NCBI GenBank assembly: GCA_036655715.1
Contig: JAVVPO010000112.1
Location: 1 to 5,420 of the forward strand
Reading direction: 5' to 3'
DNA from: JAVVPO01 sp036655715
GTDB taxonomy: Bacteria; Bacillota; Clostridia; Lachnospirales; Cellulosilyticaceae
Length of the DNA: 5,420 nucleotides
Positions 1 to 5,420 of this stretch are shown in pieces (position 1 is the stretch's first letter; every line of letters begins with the position of its first letter). The position numbers and the translations under genes were made by a program. The notes below the pieces were generated by a model, which did not search any database, was not told where the DNA came from, and saw only the letters and a list, made by a program, of their open reading frames with translations.

Positions 1-625
1 CTTGCCCACTTGCTAGTAATAAAATAGATTTTGCTGCCATGATTGTACCAATCCCCATAGTAATAGCTTCTGTTGGTACTTCCTCTATAGATCCAAAGAA
101 TCTCGCATTATCTGCAATTGTTCTTTCATCAAGTTGTACTCTATGTGTCATTGGTTCAAATACTCCACTTGGCTCATTGAATCCAATATGTCCATTTGAT
201 CCTATTCCTAGTACTTGCATATCTACCCCACCGATACCTCTTACTAAGGCATCATATCTATGACTTTCTTCTGTACTATTTTCAGCCATACCATTTGGAA
301 TATATGTATTTTCCATTTGAATATCAATGTGATTAAATAAATTTTCTTTCATGAAGTAGTCATAACTTTGATCATTTGTTTTTTCTATTGGATAATACTC
401 ATCTAAGTTGTAAGTAGCTACTTCTTTGAAGCTCACTTCCCCTTTTTTGTACATTGAAATAAGTTCATTGTACATGCCCACTGGTGTACCACCTGTAGCT
501 AGCCCTAATTTCACATAAGGTGTTTGTTTGATAAGCTCGCTAATGATTTGTGCACCCTTTTCACTCATTTCATCGTAGTTCTTAGTAATAAATACTTGCA
601 TGTTTCCCAATTTAATTTGTTTCAT
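1..625 (-). CDS. nagB: Glucosamine-6-phosphate deaminase NagB (3' part outside window)
   Basis: Converts glucosamine-6-phosphate to fructose-6-phosphate and ammonia in the cytoplasm, the step that sends GlcNAc, sialic acid and other amino sugars into glycolysis. I translated it by hand: 208 complete codons are open up to the left edge, so about 35-45 C-terminal residues are missing compared with the 242-266 aa family members. Visible motifs are the phosphate-loop-like LATGGTP (42-48), NLDEY (73-77, with the catalytic Asp at 75), GIGSNGHIGFNEP (140-152, with His146 and Glu151) and ARFF (174-177, with the phosphate-binding Arg at 175). Asn144 replaces the Asp of E. coli NagB, as is usual in Gram-positive members. 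The ATG at 625 is chosen because AAAGGAA lies 8 nt upstream; a second ATG at 601 aligns with the B. subtilis start but has only a weak site. It is the fourth gene of the run, 106 nt after the RpiR gene. Identity is secure. Confidence 0.95.
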   Translation of the reverse strand, partial: MKQIKLGNMQVFITKNYDEMSEKGAQIISELIKQTPYVKLGLATGGTPVGMYNELISMYKKGEVSFKEVATYNLDEYYPIEKTNDQSYDYFMKENLFNHIDIQMENTYIPNGMAENSTEESHRYDALVRGIGGVDMQVLGIGSNGHIGFNEPSGVFEPMTHRVQLDERTIADNARFFGSIEEVPTEAITMGIGTIMAAKSILLLASGQ

Positions 626-731
626 AATATTTATTCCTTTCTGTTATCCTAACTTATAGATGATTTTATATTAATAGCTTATAGGAGAGAATAAACTAAT
701 CGCTAAACTTAAATTTACCCCCTCTATTGTT
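626..731 (-). other. Intergenic spacer between the RpiR gene and nagB
   Basis: This 106-nt gap is the longest inside the operon. On the minus strand it contains -10-like TATAAG (683 to 678) and TATAAA (670 to 665), but neither has a convincing -35, so an internal nagB promoter is possible and unproven. An imperfect 14-bp palindrome (704-717, TAAACTTAAATTTA on the plus strand, one mismatched pair) could be an operator. I see no strong terminator hairpin with a T-tract, so readthrough from the upstream genes is expected. An SD-like AGAGGGGG just after the regulator's stop has no start codon in range. Confidence 0.35.
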
Positions 732-1586
732 CTAATATAACTTATCAAGTACAGCTTCTGCTGTAATCTCTTTATTTCTTTTAGATACCTCAAAGGTTCT
801 CTTGAAGTATTCCATATATAAGATATCTAATAGGTAGAGCTGTGATAGTTTTGCTGATAAAGAACCCCCTTGAAGTGGTCCTTCGTTTGCACCACATAAT
901 AAGGTAATATCCGAATTGGCTGTTAGTGGTGATTTTGCAAATCTTGTGATGCATATTACTTTTGCCCCAGCATTTCTAGCAAGCTTTACAATTTGGATAA
1001 TATCTTTTGTCGAACCTGAATAAGAAATAGCTACGACTAAATCTCTTGGTGTGAGTAACGCCGCTGCCATCGATTGCAAATGCGAATCACTTACATAGTC
1101 TGCATTAGATGTAATGCGCATAAATTTATTTTTAGCTTCCATTGCAGTAATTGAAGATGTGCCAACTCCTACAAATAGCATTTTGCTTGATCTAATCATT
1201 AAGTCAATAGCTTGTGAAAGGATGTTCATATCTAATAATGCATAGGTTTCATTCAGTGCACTCACATTTGTTGCAAGCACTTTACCCGCTACATCTTCTA
1301 AAGAGTCATGTATATGCACTTCACCCGTTAATTGTGGGGCACTATCATCATCTGTTCCACTGCTTTGTGCTAAGGCTAATTTGAACTCTTGGTAGCCTTT
1401 TAATTCTAGTGTCTTACAAAATCTAAAAACACTTGTATCTCCAACTTTGCATGCATCTGCTAAATCAGTAATAGACATATAAAGTACTTCTTTTGCATTT
1501 GCTCTTATGAACTGAGCAACTTTTTTTTCTGCCTTTGTAAAACTATTCATTTTTACTTCTATTTGTGTCAATATGTCTCCTGTCAT
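732..1586 (-). CDS. RpiR-family transcriptional regulator (HTH + SIS domain)
   Basis: A cytoplasmic DNA-binding regulator that senses a phosphosugar. From the ATG at 1586 it is 284 aa, normal for the family. The N-terminal helix-turn-helix domain (about residues 1-77) includes the start (LTQIEVKMNSFTKAEKKVAQFI region) and a recognition segment VGDTSVFRF near 48-56. A sugar isomerase (SIS) domain follows (about 122-255), with FVGVGTSS near 138-145 and SYSGST near 188-193, the Ser/Gly-rich loops that bind the sugar phosphate. It lies 25 nt after the ROK kinase and before nagB, so it probably controls this operon; RpiR-type NanR regulators govern sialic acid genes in clostridia and other bacteria. 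Repressor or activator cannot be decided from sequence. An in-frame GTG at 1595 would add three residues, but it sits inside the Shine-Dalgarno sequence. The family call is firm; the effector (ManNAc-6-P, GlcNAc-6-P, GlcN-6-P or MurNAc-6-P) is unknown. Confidence 0.92.
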   Translation of the reverse strand: MTGDILTQIEVKMNSFTKAEKKVAQFIRANAKEVLYMSITDLADACKVGDTSVFRFCKTLELKGYQEFKLALAQSSGTDDDSAPQLTGEVHIHDSLEDVAGKVLATNVSALNETYALLDMNILSQAIDLMIRSSKMLFVGVGTSSITAMEAKNKFMRITSNADYVSDSHLQSMAAALLTPRDLVVAISYSGSTKDIIQIVKLARNAGAKVICITRFAKSPLTANSDITLLCGANEGPLQGGSLSAKLSQLYLLDILYMEYFKRTFEVSKRNKEITAEAVLDKLY

Positions 1587-1591
1587 TTTAA

Positions 1592-1597
1592 CCACCT
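1592..1597 (-). promoter_or_regulatory. Ribosome binding site of the RpiR gene, deciding its start
   Basis: AGGTGG on the minus strand ends 5 nt before the ATG at 1586. The upstream in-frame GTG (1595 to 1593) is part of this site, so it is unlikely to be the initiator. Confidence 0.75.
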
Positions 1598-1611
1598 ACC
1601 TTATCACTTAC

Positions 1612-2499
1612 CTACTTATATTTAGTTAAAGCTATTTGAGTTGCACCTAATACCCCTGCATTATTTCCTAATTCAGCCTTTTTAATAACTATATCTCTAT
1701 AACTTGGCATAAGTTTGTCAAATAGCCGATTATTAATCTCTTCTATTATATAGTCTTGATTAAGCACGCCTCCGCCGAGTATCAGACAGTTTGGGTTAAA
1801 GACATGGACTAATGAAATAAGTCCTAGTATGAGCTCATCAATCCACTGATCTATAACTTCTTTGATCTCCACATTTCCTCTACGGAAGTCTTCAAATATC
1901 ATACGACCATTTTCATACTTACTATCTATCTCCATAGCTCCCCTTACAAGTGCTGTTGTCGATGCATATTGTTCATAGCACCCACGTTGCCCGCAGGTAC
2001 ATTCTAGTCCATCTGGATGGGTCAGAATATGTCCGAACTCTCCTGCTACACCTTTGCTTCCCCCATAGATGTGACGATTAATAATAATTGCGCCGCCTAT
2101 ACCCGTTCCATAAGTTAAGCATAAGAAATTTTCATACTCTCTGCCCGCCCCATAGTAAGCTTCTCCCAGAGCAGCTGCATTCACATCATTTTCTACCTGG
2201 ACAGGTACTTTAAACTTTTCTTCTAATATCTTCTTAATTTGCATTCCCGTATAATTAGGTACATTATCATTGGCAAAAACTATAGATCCACTCTTAATAT
2301 CTACTTGCCCACATGTACTAATTCCAATTAGGTCATAATCAGATGCCTGCCCGATGATTTCACATATAGTTTTCATAATATGCTCGCCACCTAGCTTCCC
2401 ATGAGATGGATACTCTGCTGATTCTAAAATTTCACCATGTATTGTTGTCTTTGCTACTTTTAATGCTGTTCCTCCAATATCTAAAGCTAGTATTTTCAT
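1612..2499 (-). CDS. ROK-family sugar kinase, probable N-acetylmannosamine or other amino-sugar kinase
   Basis: A cytoplasmic ATP-dependent sugar kinase of 295 aa, typical for ROK proteins (E. coli NanK is 291). In order: N-terminal phosphate-binding LDIGGT (5-10); ENDVNAAALGE (103-113) with the catalytic base Asp105; second phosphate loop LTYGTGIGG (128-136); sugar-binding GEFGH (153-157, Glu154 and His157); and the zinc motif CTCGQRGC (167-174) with His157, Cys167, Cys169 and Cys174 as expected ligands, followed by Glu176. A C-terminal GGGVLN loop completes the fold. There is no N-terminal DNA-binding domain, so it is a kinase and not a NagC/XylR-type repressor. The start ATG at 2499 has GGGGGAG 7 nt upstream; this site directly follows the yhcH stop (gap 13 nt), suggesting translational coupling. 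Next to yhcH, a ManNAc kinase (NanK) role is the best guess, but GlcNAc kinase or glucokinase cannot be excluded by motif. Confidence 0.9.
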   Translation of the reverse strand: MKILALDIGGTALKVAKTTIHGEILESAEYPSHGKLGGEHIMKTICEIIGQASDYDLIGISTCGQVDIKSGSIVFANDNVPNYTGMQIKKILEEKFKVPVQVENDVNAAALGEAYYGAGREYENFLCLTYGTGIGGAIIINRHIYGGSKGVAGEFGHILTHPDGLECTCGQRGCYEQYASTTALVRGAMEIDSKYENGRMIFEDFRRGNVEIKEVIDQWIDELILGLISLVHVFNPNCLILGGGVLNQDYIIEEINNRLFDKLMPSYRDIVIKKAELGNNAGVLGATQIALTKYK

Positions 2500-2512
2500 A
2501 CATACACTCCCC

Positions 2513-2965
2513 CTAAGCTTTGATTTTGAGAACTATTTTCTTAACCTCTTGCTTTTCTTTAATAGCCATCCCCGGCATATGTGCATCTTGCGGGAAGCAA
2601 ATAATAAAACAATCTTCTGTTATGAGGCTATCTGAATAAATCTTTGCCTCATGTTTCTGAAAATCATCTGCTTCACTATACTCTGATAAATCCTTCACTT
2701 TATTTATATCTGTTACCCAAACTCTTTCTTCACCCCTAATCAACATATGTATATCTATATATTTTTTATGTGATTCAAAAAATCCCTCTTCTGGTAGCTT
2801 AGTCGTATACTCCATTACATTTGCAAAAACTTGCTCTCCATCTATTTCTATACGTCCACATTCTAGCTCTTTGATATTTGTATTTGTTATAAAGTCTAAA
2901 GCTGTATCTAGTTCCTTGGAAAGCCCTTTGTACTTGCTAGCATTCTTTACTACATCATAAATCAT
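2513..2965 (-). CDS. YhcH/YjgK/YiaL family protein (NanQ-like, probable sialic acid anomerase)
   Basis: A small cytoplasmic beta-barrel (cupin-like) protein, 150 aa from the ATG at 2965; E. coli YhcH is about 154 aa. Visible family features are the NVMEY segment (49-53), the core ESHKKYIDIHMLIRGEE (64-80) with His66, Asp71 and His73, and the C-terminal FPQDAHMPGM (124-133) with His129, followed by a KKIVLKIKA end. The conserved His/Glu positions probably bind a metal. E. coli YhcH (NanQ) lies in the nan operon and has been reported to speed sialic acid anomer interconversion; relatives such as EbgC and YiaL sit in other sugar operons, so family membership does not fix the substrate. It is the first gene of the run, about 30 nt after the predicted transcription start, and the ROK kinase follows at 13 nt. 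An in-frame GTG at 2974 would add three residues but lies within the Shine-Dalgarno site. Confidence 0.9.
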   Translation of the reverse strand: MIYDVVKNASKYKGLSKELDTALDFITNTNIKELECGRIEIDGEQVFANVMEYTTKLPEEGFFESHKKYIDIHMLIRGEERVWVTDINKVKDLSEYSEADDFQKHEAKIYSDSLITEDCFIICFPQDAHMPGMAIKEKQEVKKIVLKIKA

Positions 2966-2970
2966 ATCTC

Positions 2971-2977
2971 TCACCTC
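2971..2977 (-). promoter_or_regulatory. Ribosome binding site of the yhcH-like gene, deciding its start
   Basis: GAGGTGA on the minus strand ends 5 nt before the ATG at 2965. The alternative GTG start (2974 to 2972) is contained in this site, which favours the ATG. Confidence 0.8.
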
Positions 2978-3001
2978 AGCATAGAATTTAATCTTATCTT
3001 T

Positions 3002-3029
3002 AGTATAATCGAAAGAAAATTTTTTTCAA
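3002..3029 (-). promoter_or_regulatory. Sigma-A-type promoter of the yhcH-ROK-RpiR-nagB operon
   Basis: On the minus strand, -35 TTGAAA (3029 to 3024) and -10 TATACT (3007 to 3002) are separated by 16 bp; each matches consensus at five of six bases. Transcription would start near 2995, giving a leader of about 30 nt. It lies between the upstream gene's terminator and yhcH, so it is the natural start of the operon. The GAAAA/TTTTC palindrome at 3015-3027 overlaps the -35, a position suited to repression. Confidence 0.65.
3015..3027. promoter_or_regulatory. Candidate operator: GAAAA-N3-TTTTC palindrome
   Basis: A perfect inverted repeat (plus strand GAAAATTTTTTTC) with 5-bp arms and a 3-bp centre. 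It overlaps the -35 and the spacer of the operon promoter. RpiR-family operators are often AT-rich dyads of the TGAAA/TTTCA kind, and an RpiR gene is in the operon, so this is a plausible binding site. The region is very AT-rich, so chance remains possible. Confidence 0.35.
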
Positions 3030-3046
3030 TATTTAATTCAATATAT

Positions 3047-3062
3047 GGAAAAAATTTTTACC
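3047..3062. promoter_or_regulatory. Candidate upstream operator: 16-bp near-palindrome
   Basis: Plus strand GGAAAAAATTTTTACC reads almost the same on both strands: seven of eight pairs match. Its centre is about 33 bp, close to three helical turns, from the centre of the 3015-3027 dyad, and it lies upstream of the -35. It could be a second regulator site, or an A-tract element that helps the promoter. Confidence 0.3.
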
Positions 3063-3070
3063 TTTTTACC

Positions 3071-3118
3071 AAATAAAAGGTGTAACTTTATGCCTTTTGC
3101 ATAAAATTTACACCTTTT
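3071..3118 (-). terminator. Intrinsic terminator of the small membrane protein gene
   Basis: A long hairpin: outer stem 3075-3085 pairs with 3108-3118 (11 bp, AAAAGGTGTAA with TTACACCTTTT) and inner stem 3087-3093 pairs with 3099-3105 (7 bp, TTTATGC with GCATAAA). The loop is 5 nt and there is a small 1x2 internal loop. On the minus strand it starts 7 nt after the stop codon at 3126, and its T-tract TTTTATTT runs from 3078 to 3071. The T-run at 3115-3119 might let it work on the plus strand too, but no plus-strand gene reads into it. Confidence 0.85.
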
Positions 3119-3125
3119 TAGCTAT

Positions 3126-3524
3126 CTATAATCTCTTTAATCTCTCTGTTACTTCCTCTGCATCTTCTATTCTAAGAAATGCCATAGGAATCCATATCTC
3201 TTTTCCTTGCTCATTTATAAGAATCACATGATTCATCTTTGCTTTAATTTCTTTTATCTCTTTTCCCTTTATCTCCTTTTTAAAGAATATTGCTCTTTGC
3301 CATATTAACTTATCATCTGTAAAAGTCATATATGTAAATTTTTTGATATTCGTAAAAAGAGCTGCTATCCCAAAAGATATAATCGCCACTACTATATCTA
3401 ATGTTTTTATTTCACCCGTTACTTGCCAAAGTTCAAACACGTTCATAAGTAATAGCACTGACATAAATGTGGTTATTCCTGAAATAACTTTGTCTCTAAA
3501 TGTACTTCTTCTTTTAAATTGCAT
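3126..3524 (-). CDS. Small membrane protein with two predicted helices and a probable PH-like domain
   Basis: I do not recognise a named gene. From the ATG at 3524 the protein is 132 aa. After a basic start (MQFKRRSTFRDK) come two hydrophobic segments, at about residues 13-34 and 38-58, joined by a short polar turn (TGEIKT). The remaining 70 residues are soluble and rich in Lys, Glu and Ile: beta-strand patterns such as FTYMTFTDDKLIW and NHVILINEQGKEIWIP, then an amphipathic C-terminal helix (EDAEEVTERLKRL). This two-helix hairpin plus strands plus last helix resembles bacterial PH-like membrane proteins, which is a fold-level inference. Function is unknown. It stands alone, with its own terminator, and diverges from glnS. 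The basic N-terminus before helix 1 suggests both ends are in the cytoplasm. Confidence 0.75.
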   Translation of the reverse strand: MQFKRRSTFRDKVISGITTFMSVLLLMNVFELWQVTGEIKTLDIVVAIISFGIAALFTNIKKFTYMTFTDDKLIWQRAIFFKKEIKGKEIKEIKAKMNHVILINEQGKEIWIPMAFLRIEDAEEVTERLKRL

Positions 3525-3530
3525 ACGGTA

Positions 3531-3537
3531 CCCCTTC
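3531..3537 (-). promoter_or_regulatory. Ribosome binding site deciding the start of the small membrane protein
   Basis: GAAGGGG on the minus strand ends 6 nt before the ATG at 3524. The longer reading from the GTG at 3539 would have this site inside the coding sequence and only AT-rich sequence with a weak AGAGAA upstream, so the ATG is preferred. Confidence 0.7.
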
Positions 3538-3562
3538 ACTATATTTCTCTATTGTTTTTACT

Positions 3563-3592
3563 AGTTTATCACTCTATTCTCACTTATGTAAA
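3563..3592 (-). promoter_or_regulatory. Possible promoter of the small membrane protein gene
   Basis: On the minus strand, -35-like TTTACA (3592 to 3587, five of six) and -10-like TAAACT (3568 to 3563, four of six) are 18 bp apart. A start near 3556 would give a leader of about 30 nt. The match is modest for such AT-rich sequence. Confidence 0.3.
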
Positions 3593-3687
3593 TACACAGA
3601 TACGCTAACTTCTGTTTATCTGACTGGCATTTGGGTACACTTTAACTATAAATTTTTATCATATTCTACTTTTTATACCTCAATCCC

Positions 3688-3735
3688 TTTATTTTTTTAC
3701 CATCTTGGATTAAAATGAGTAATAGCAAATATAAT
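3688..3735 (+). promoter_or_regulatory. Possible glnS promoter elements
   Basis: TTGGAT (3705-3710) and a perfect TATAAT (3730-3735) are 19 bp apart, but a start 6-8 nt later would fall inside the AGAGAGG ribosome binding site. A second option, TTTATT (3688-3693) with TAAAAT (3711-3716) at 17 bp, would leave a leader of about 28 nt and a complete binding site. The choice cannot be made by eye. Confidence 0.3.
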
Positions 3736-3751
3736 AAGAGAGGTACGTCGT

Positions 3752-5410
3752 ATGTCAAATGAAATCAATTCATCTAATTTTATAAAGAACATCATTATAA
3801 ACGACTTAGAAACTGGAAAACATCAAGAAATTATTACACGTTTCCCTCCAGAGCCAAATGGATACTTACATGTAGGACACGCTAAGAGTATCTGTCTTAA
3901 CTTTGGTCTAGGATCTGAGTTTAAAGGAAAAACTAATCTTCGCTTTGATGATACTAATCCTATCAAAGAAGATACAGAATATGTAGAATCTATCAAAGAA
4001 GACGTAAAATGGCTAGGATTTGAGTGGGATGAGCTTCACTTTGCCTCTAACTACTTTGATCAAATGTATGATAGTGCTCTTCTTCTGATCAAAAAAGGTC
4101 TTGCATACGTATGTGATTTAACACCAGAAGAAATGAGAGAATACCGCGGGACGCTTACAGAGCCAGGTAAGCCTAGCCCATATAGAGATAGAAGCGCAGA
4201 AGAAAACCTTGATTTAATCGAGAGAATGAAAAAAGGTGAATTCAAAGACGGAGAAAAAGTTCTTCGTGCAAAGATAGATATGTCCTCCTCAAACATCAAT
4301 ATGCGTGACCCAATCATCTACCGTATTTCACATGCTGTTCACCACAACACAGGTGATGCATGGTGTATCTACCCAATGTATGACTTTGCTCATCCAATCG
4401 AAGATGCTATAGAGGGTATCACACACTCTATTTGTACACTTGAATTCGAAGATCATAGACCACTTTATGATTGGATTGTACGCGAATGTGAGATGAAATG
4501 TGCACCACGCCAAATCGAATTTGCTCGCCTTAACATGACTAACACAGTTATGAGTAAGAGAAAACTTAAGCAGCTTGTAGACGAAGCTGTAGTAGACGGA
4601 TGGGACGATCCACGTATGCCTACAGTTGCAGGTCTTAGAAGACGCGGTTACACACCAGAAGCTATCCGTAAATTCTGCTCTGAAATCGGTGTATCAAAAG
4701 CTGATTCTACAGTAGATAGCCAGATGCTTGATTTCTTCTTAAGAGAAGACCTTCAACCAAAAGCACCACTTGCTATGGCAGTTCTTAGACCACTTAAAGT
4801 AGTGATTACAAACTACCCAGAAGGTCAAACAGAAATGATCGAAGTAGAAAACAATGCAAAAGACGAAGAGCAAGGCACACGTCTTGTACCTTTTGGTAGA
4901 GAAGTTTACATCGAGCAAGAAGACTTTATGGAAGAACCAGTTAAGAAATACTTCCGTTTATTCCCAGGAAATGAAGTCCGTCTTAAAGGTGCTTACTTCA
5001 TCAAATGTAATGAAGTCATTAAAGATGCCGATGGTCATGTCATCGAAATCCACTGTACTTATGACCCAGAAACTAAGAGTGGTTCTGGATTTACAGCACG
5101 TAAAGTAAAAGCTACTATCCACTGGGTAGATGCATCTGCAGCAGTACCTGCTGAGTTCAGACTTTATGACCCACTTATCTTAGATGATGCCCCTGAAAAT
5201 GAAGGTAAGCACTTCTTAGAGCAAATTAATCCAAACTCTATGGAAATTATCAAAGGATATATCGAACCTACAGCGTTCAAGGATGCTAAGCCTCTTGATA
5301 AATTCCAATTTGTAAGACATGGATTCTTTACAGTAGATACTAAATATACATGTGATGACCATTTAGTGTTTAATAGAATTGTACCACTTAAGAGCTCATT
5401 TAAATTATAA
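3752..5410 (+). CDS. glnS: Glutaminyl-tRNA synthetase GlnRS
   Basis: Cytoplasmic class I aminoacyl-tRNA synthetase that joins glutamine to tRNA-Gln using ATP. It is 552 aa and complete, against 554 in E. coli. Residues 28-50 contain the ATP-binding HIGH-type motif, seen as HVGH (40-43) after FPPEPNGYL. RFDDTNP (64-70) lines the active site, and VMSKR (266-270) is the KMSKS-type loop in its GlnRS form, followed by GWDDPRMPT and GLRRRGY (294-300). The C-terminal half (about 340-552) is the pair of anticodon-binding beta-barrels, ending in the usual short tail. These features, especially VMSKRKL and LRRRGYTPE, separate GlnRS from bacterial GluRS. The ATG at 3752 follows AAGAGAGG by 8 nt. Codon use looks more selected than in the neighbours (many ATC, TAC, CTT codons), fitting high expression. 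Most low-GC Gram-positives make Gln-tRNA through GatCAB; GlnRS occurs in some clostridial lineages, probably after ancient transfer. Confidence 0.98.
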   Translation: MSNEINSSNFIKNIIINDLETGKHQEIITRFPPEPNGYLHVGHAKSICLNFGLGSEFKGKTNLRFDDTNPIKEDTEYVESIKEDVKWLGFEWDELHFASNYFDQMYDSALLLIKKGLAYVCDLTPEEMREYRGTLTEPGKPSPYRDRSAEENLDLIERMKKGEFKDGEKVLRAKIDMSSSNINMRDPIIYRISHAVHHNTGDAWCIYPMYDFAHPIEDAIEGITHSICTLEFEDHRPLYDWIVRECEMKCAPRQIEFARLNMTNTVMSKRKLKQLVDEAVVDGWDDPRMPTVAGLRRRGYTPEAIRKFCSEIGVSKADSTVDSQMLDFFLREDLQPKAPLAMAVLRPLKVVITNYPEGQTEMIEVENNAKDEEQGTRLVPFGREVYIEQEDFMEEPVKKYFRLFPGNEVRLKGAYFIKCNEVIKDADGHVIEIHCTYDPETKSGSGFTARKVKATIHWVDASAAVPAEFRLYDPLILDDAPENEGKHFLEQINPNSMEIIKGYIEPTAFKDAKPLDKFQFVRHGFFTVDTKYTCDDHLVFNRIVPLKSSFKL

Positions 5411-5420
5411 GTGATAAATA

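Larger units (their letters stand above)
3525..3751. other. Divergent intergenic region between the membrane protein gene and glnS
   Basis: This AT-rich 227-nt region must hold the promoters for both genes. It has a 6-bp inverted repeat, CAGATA (3597-3602) with TATCTG (3617-3622), of unknown meaning. I looked for a T-box leader before glnS and found neither the conserved AGGGTGG-type antiterminator core nor a terminator hairpin. No small open reading frame with a good ribosome binding site is evident. Confidence 0.5.

Noticed and set aside
39..263. Plus-strand open frame of 74 codons
   Set aside because: It lies wholly antisense to nagB, has no convincing ribosome binding site and encodes a low-complexity Ser/Pro/Ile-rich peptide.
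719..726. SD-like AGAGGGGG on the minus strand after the RpiR stop, suggesting a small gene before nagB
   Set aside because: No ATG, GTG or TTG lies at a usable distance downstream, and stop codons follow quickly.
3343..3564. Plus-strand open frame of 73 codons
   Set aside because: It is antisense to the small membrane protein gene; its hydrophobic look comes from the complement of the membrane-helix codons.
3525..3751. T-box or other riboswitch before glnS
   Set aside because: The conserved T-box core and an associated terminator are missing, and the space between the likely promoters and the start is too short.
4060..4513. Two minus-strand open frames (4060-4317 and 4328-4513)
   Set aside because: Both are shadows within glnS, whose translation is full-length and strongly conserved in motif.
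4854..5108. Plus-strand open frame of 84 codons in another frame of glnS
   Set aside because: The main frame continues unbroken through this region with clear GlnRS sequence; this is an out-of-frame shadow.

Overview
The window is low-GC DNA (mid-30s percent by eye) with strong purine-rich Shine-Dalgarno sites, AT-rich promoters and a bacterial-type glutaminyl-tRNA synthetase. This suggests a low-GC Gram-positive bacterium, most likely a clostridial lineage such as the Lachnospirales. That placement is inferred from style and gene content; no species can be named.

Left part (1-3030, minus strand): a catabolic gene run for amino sugars, read right to left. It starts from a good sigma-A-type promoter (-35 TTGAAA, -10 TATACT) and holds a YhcH/NanQ-family protein (2513-2965), a ROK-family sugar kinase (1612-2499), an RpiR-family regulator (732-1586) and glucosamine-6-phosphate deaminase nagB, which runs off the left edge (625 to 1). 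YhcH, ROK kinase and RpiR regulator together recall sialic acid (nan) operons: YhcH proteins have been described as sialic acid anomerases, ROK kinases include ManNAc kinase, and NagB is the last step into glycolysis. NanA, NanE, NagA and a transporter are not in the window, so the sugar is an inference. The gaps are 13 and 25 nt in the first three genes, then 106 nt before nagB, which may have an extra promoter.

Middle (3071-3751): a clear intrinsic terminator separates the operon from a small minus-strand gene (3126-3524) for a protein with two predicted membrane helices and a probable PH-like C-terminal domain. A 227-nt divergent intergenic region follows, with weak promoter candidates for both sides.

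Right part (3752-5410, plus strand): a complete glnS, full length with both class I synthetase signature motifs. Only 10 nt follow its stop.

Three minus-strand genes (yhcH, rpiR and the small membrane protein) have an in-frame GTG upstream of the ATG preferred here. In yhcH and rpiR that GTG is part of the Shine-Dalgarno sequence itself; in the third it touches its upstream end. I found no mobile element, CRISPR array, tRNA or rRNA, and nothing that looks like an undescribed system. The points worth a second look are the paired AT-rich palindromes at the operon promoter, the assignment of the sugar, and the uncharacterised membrane protein.
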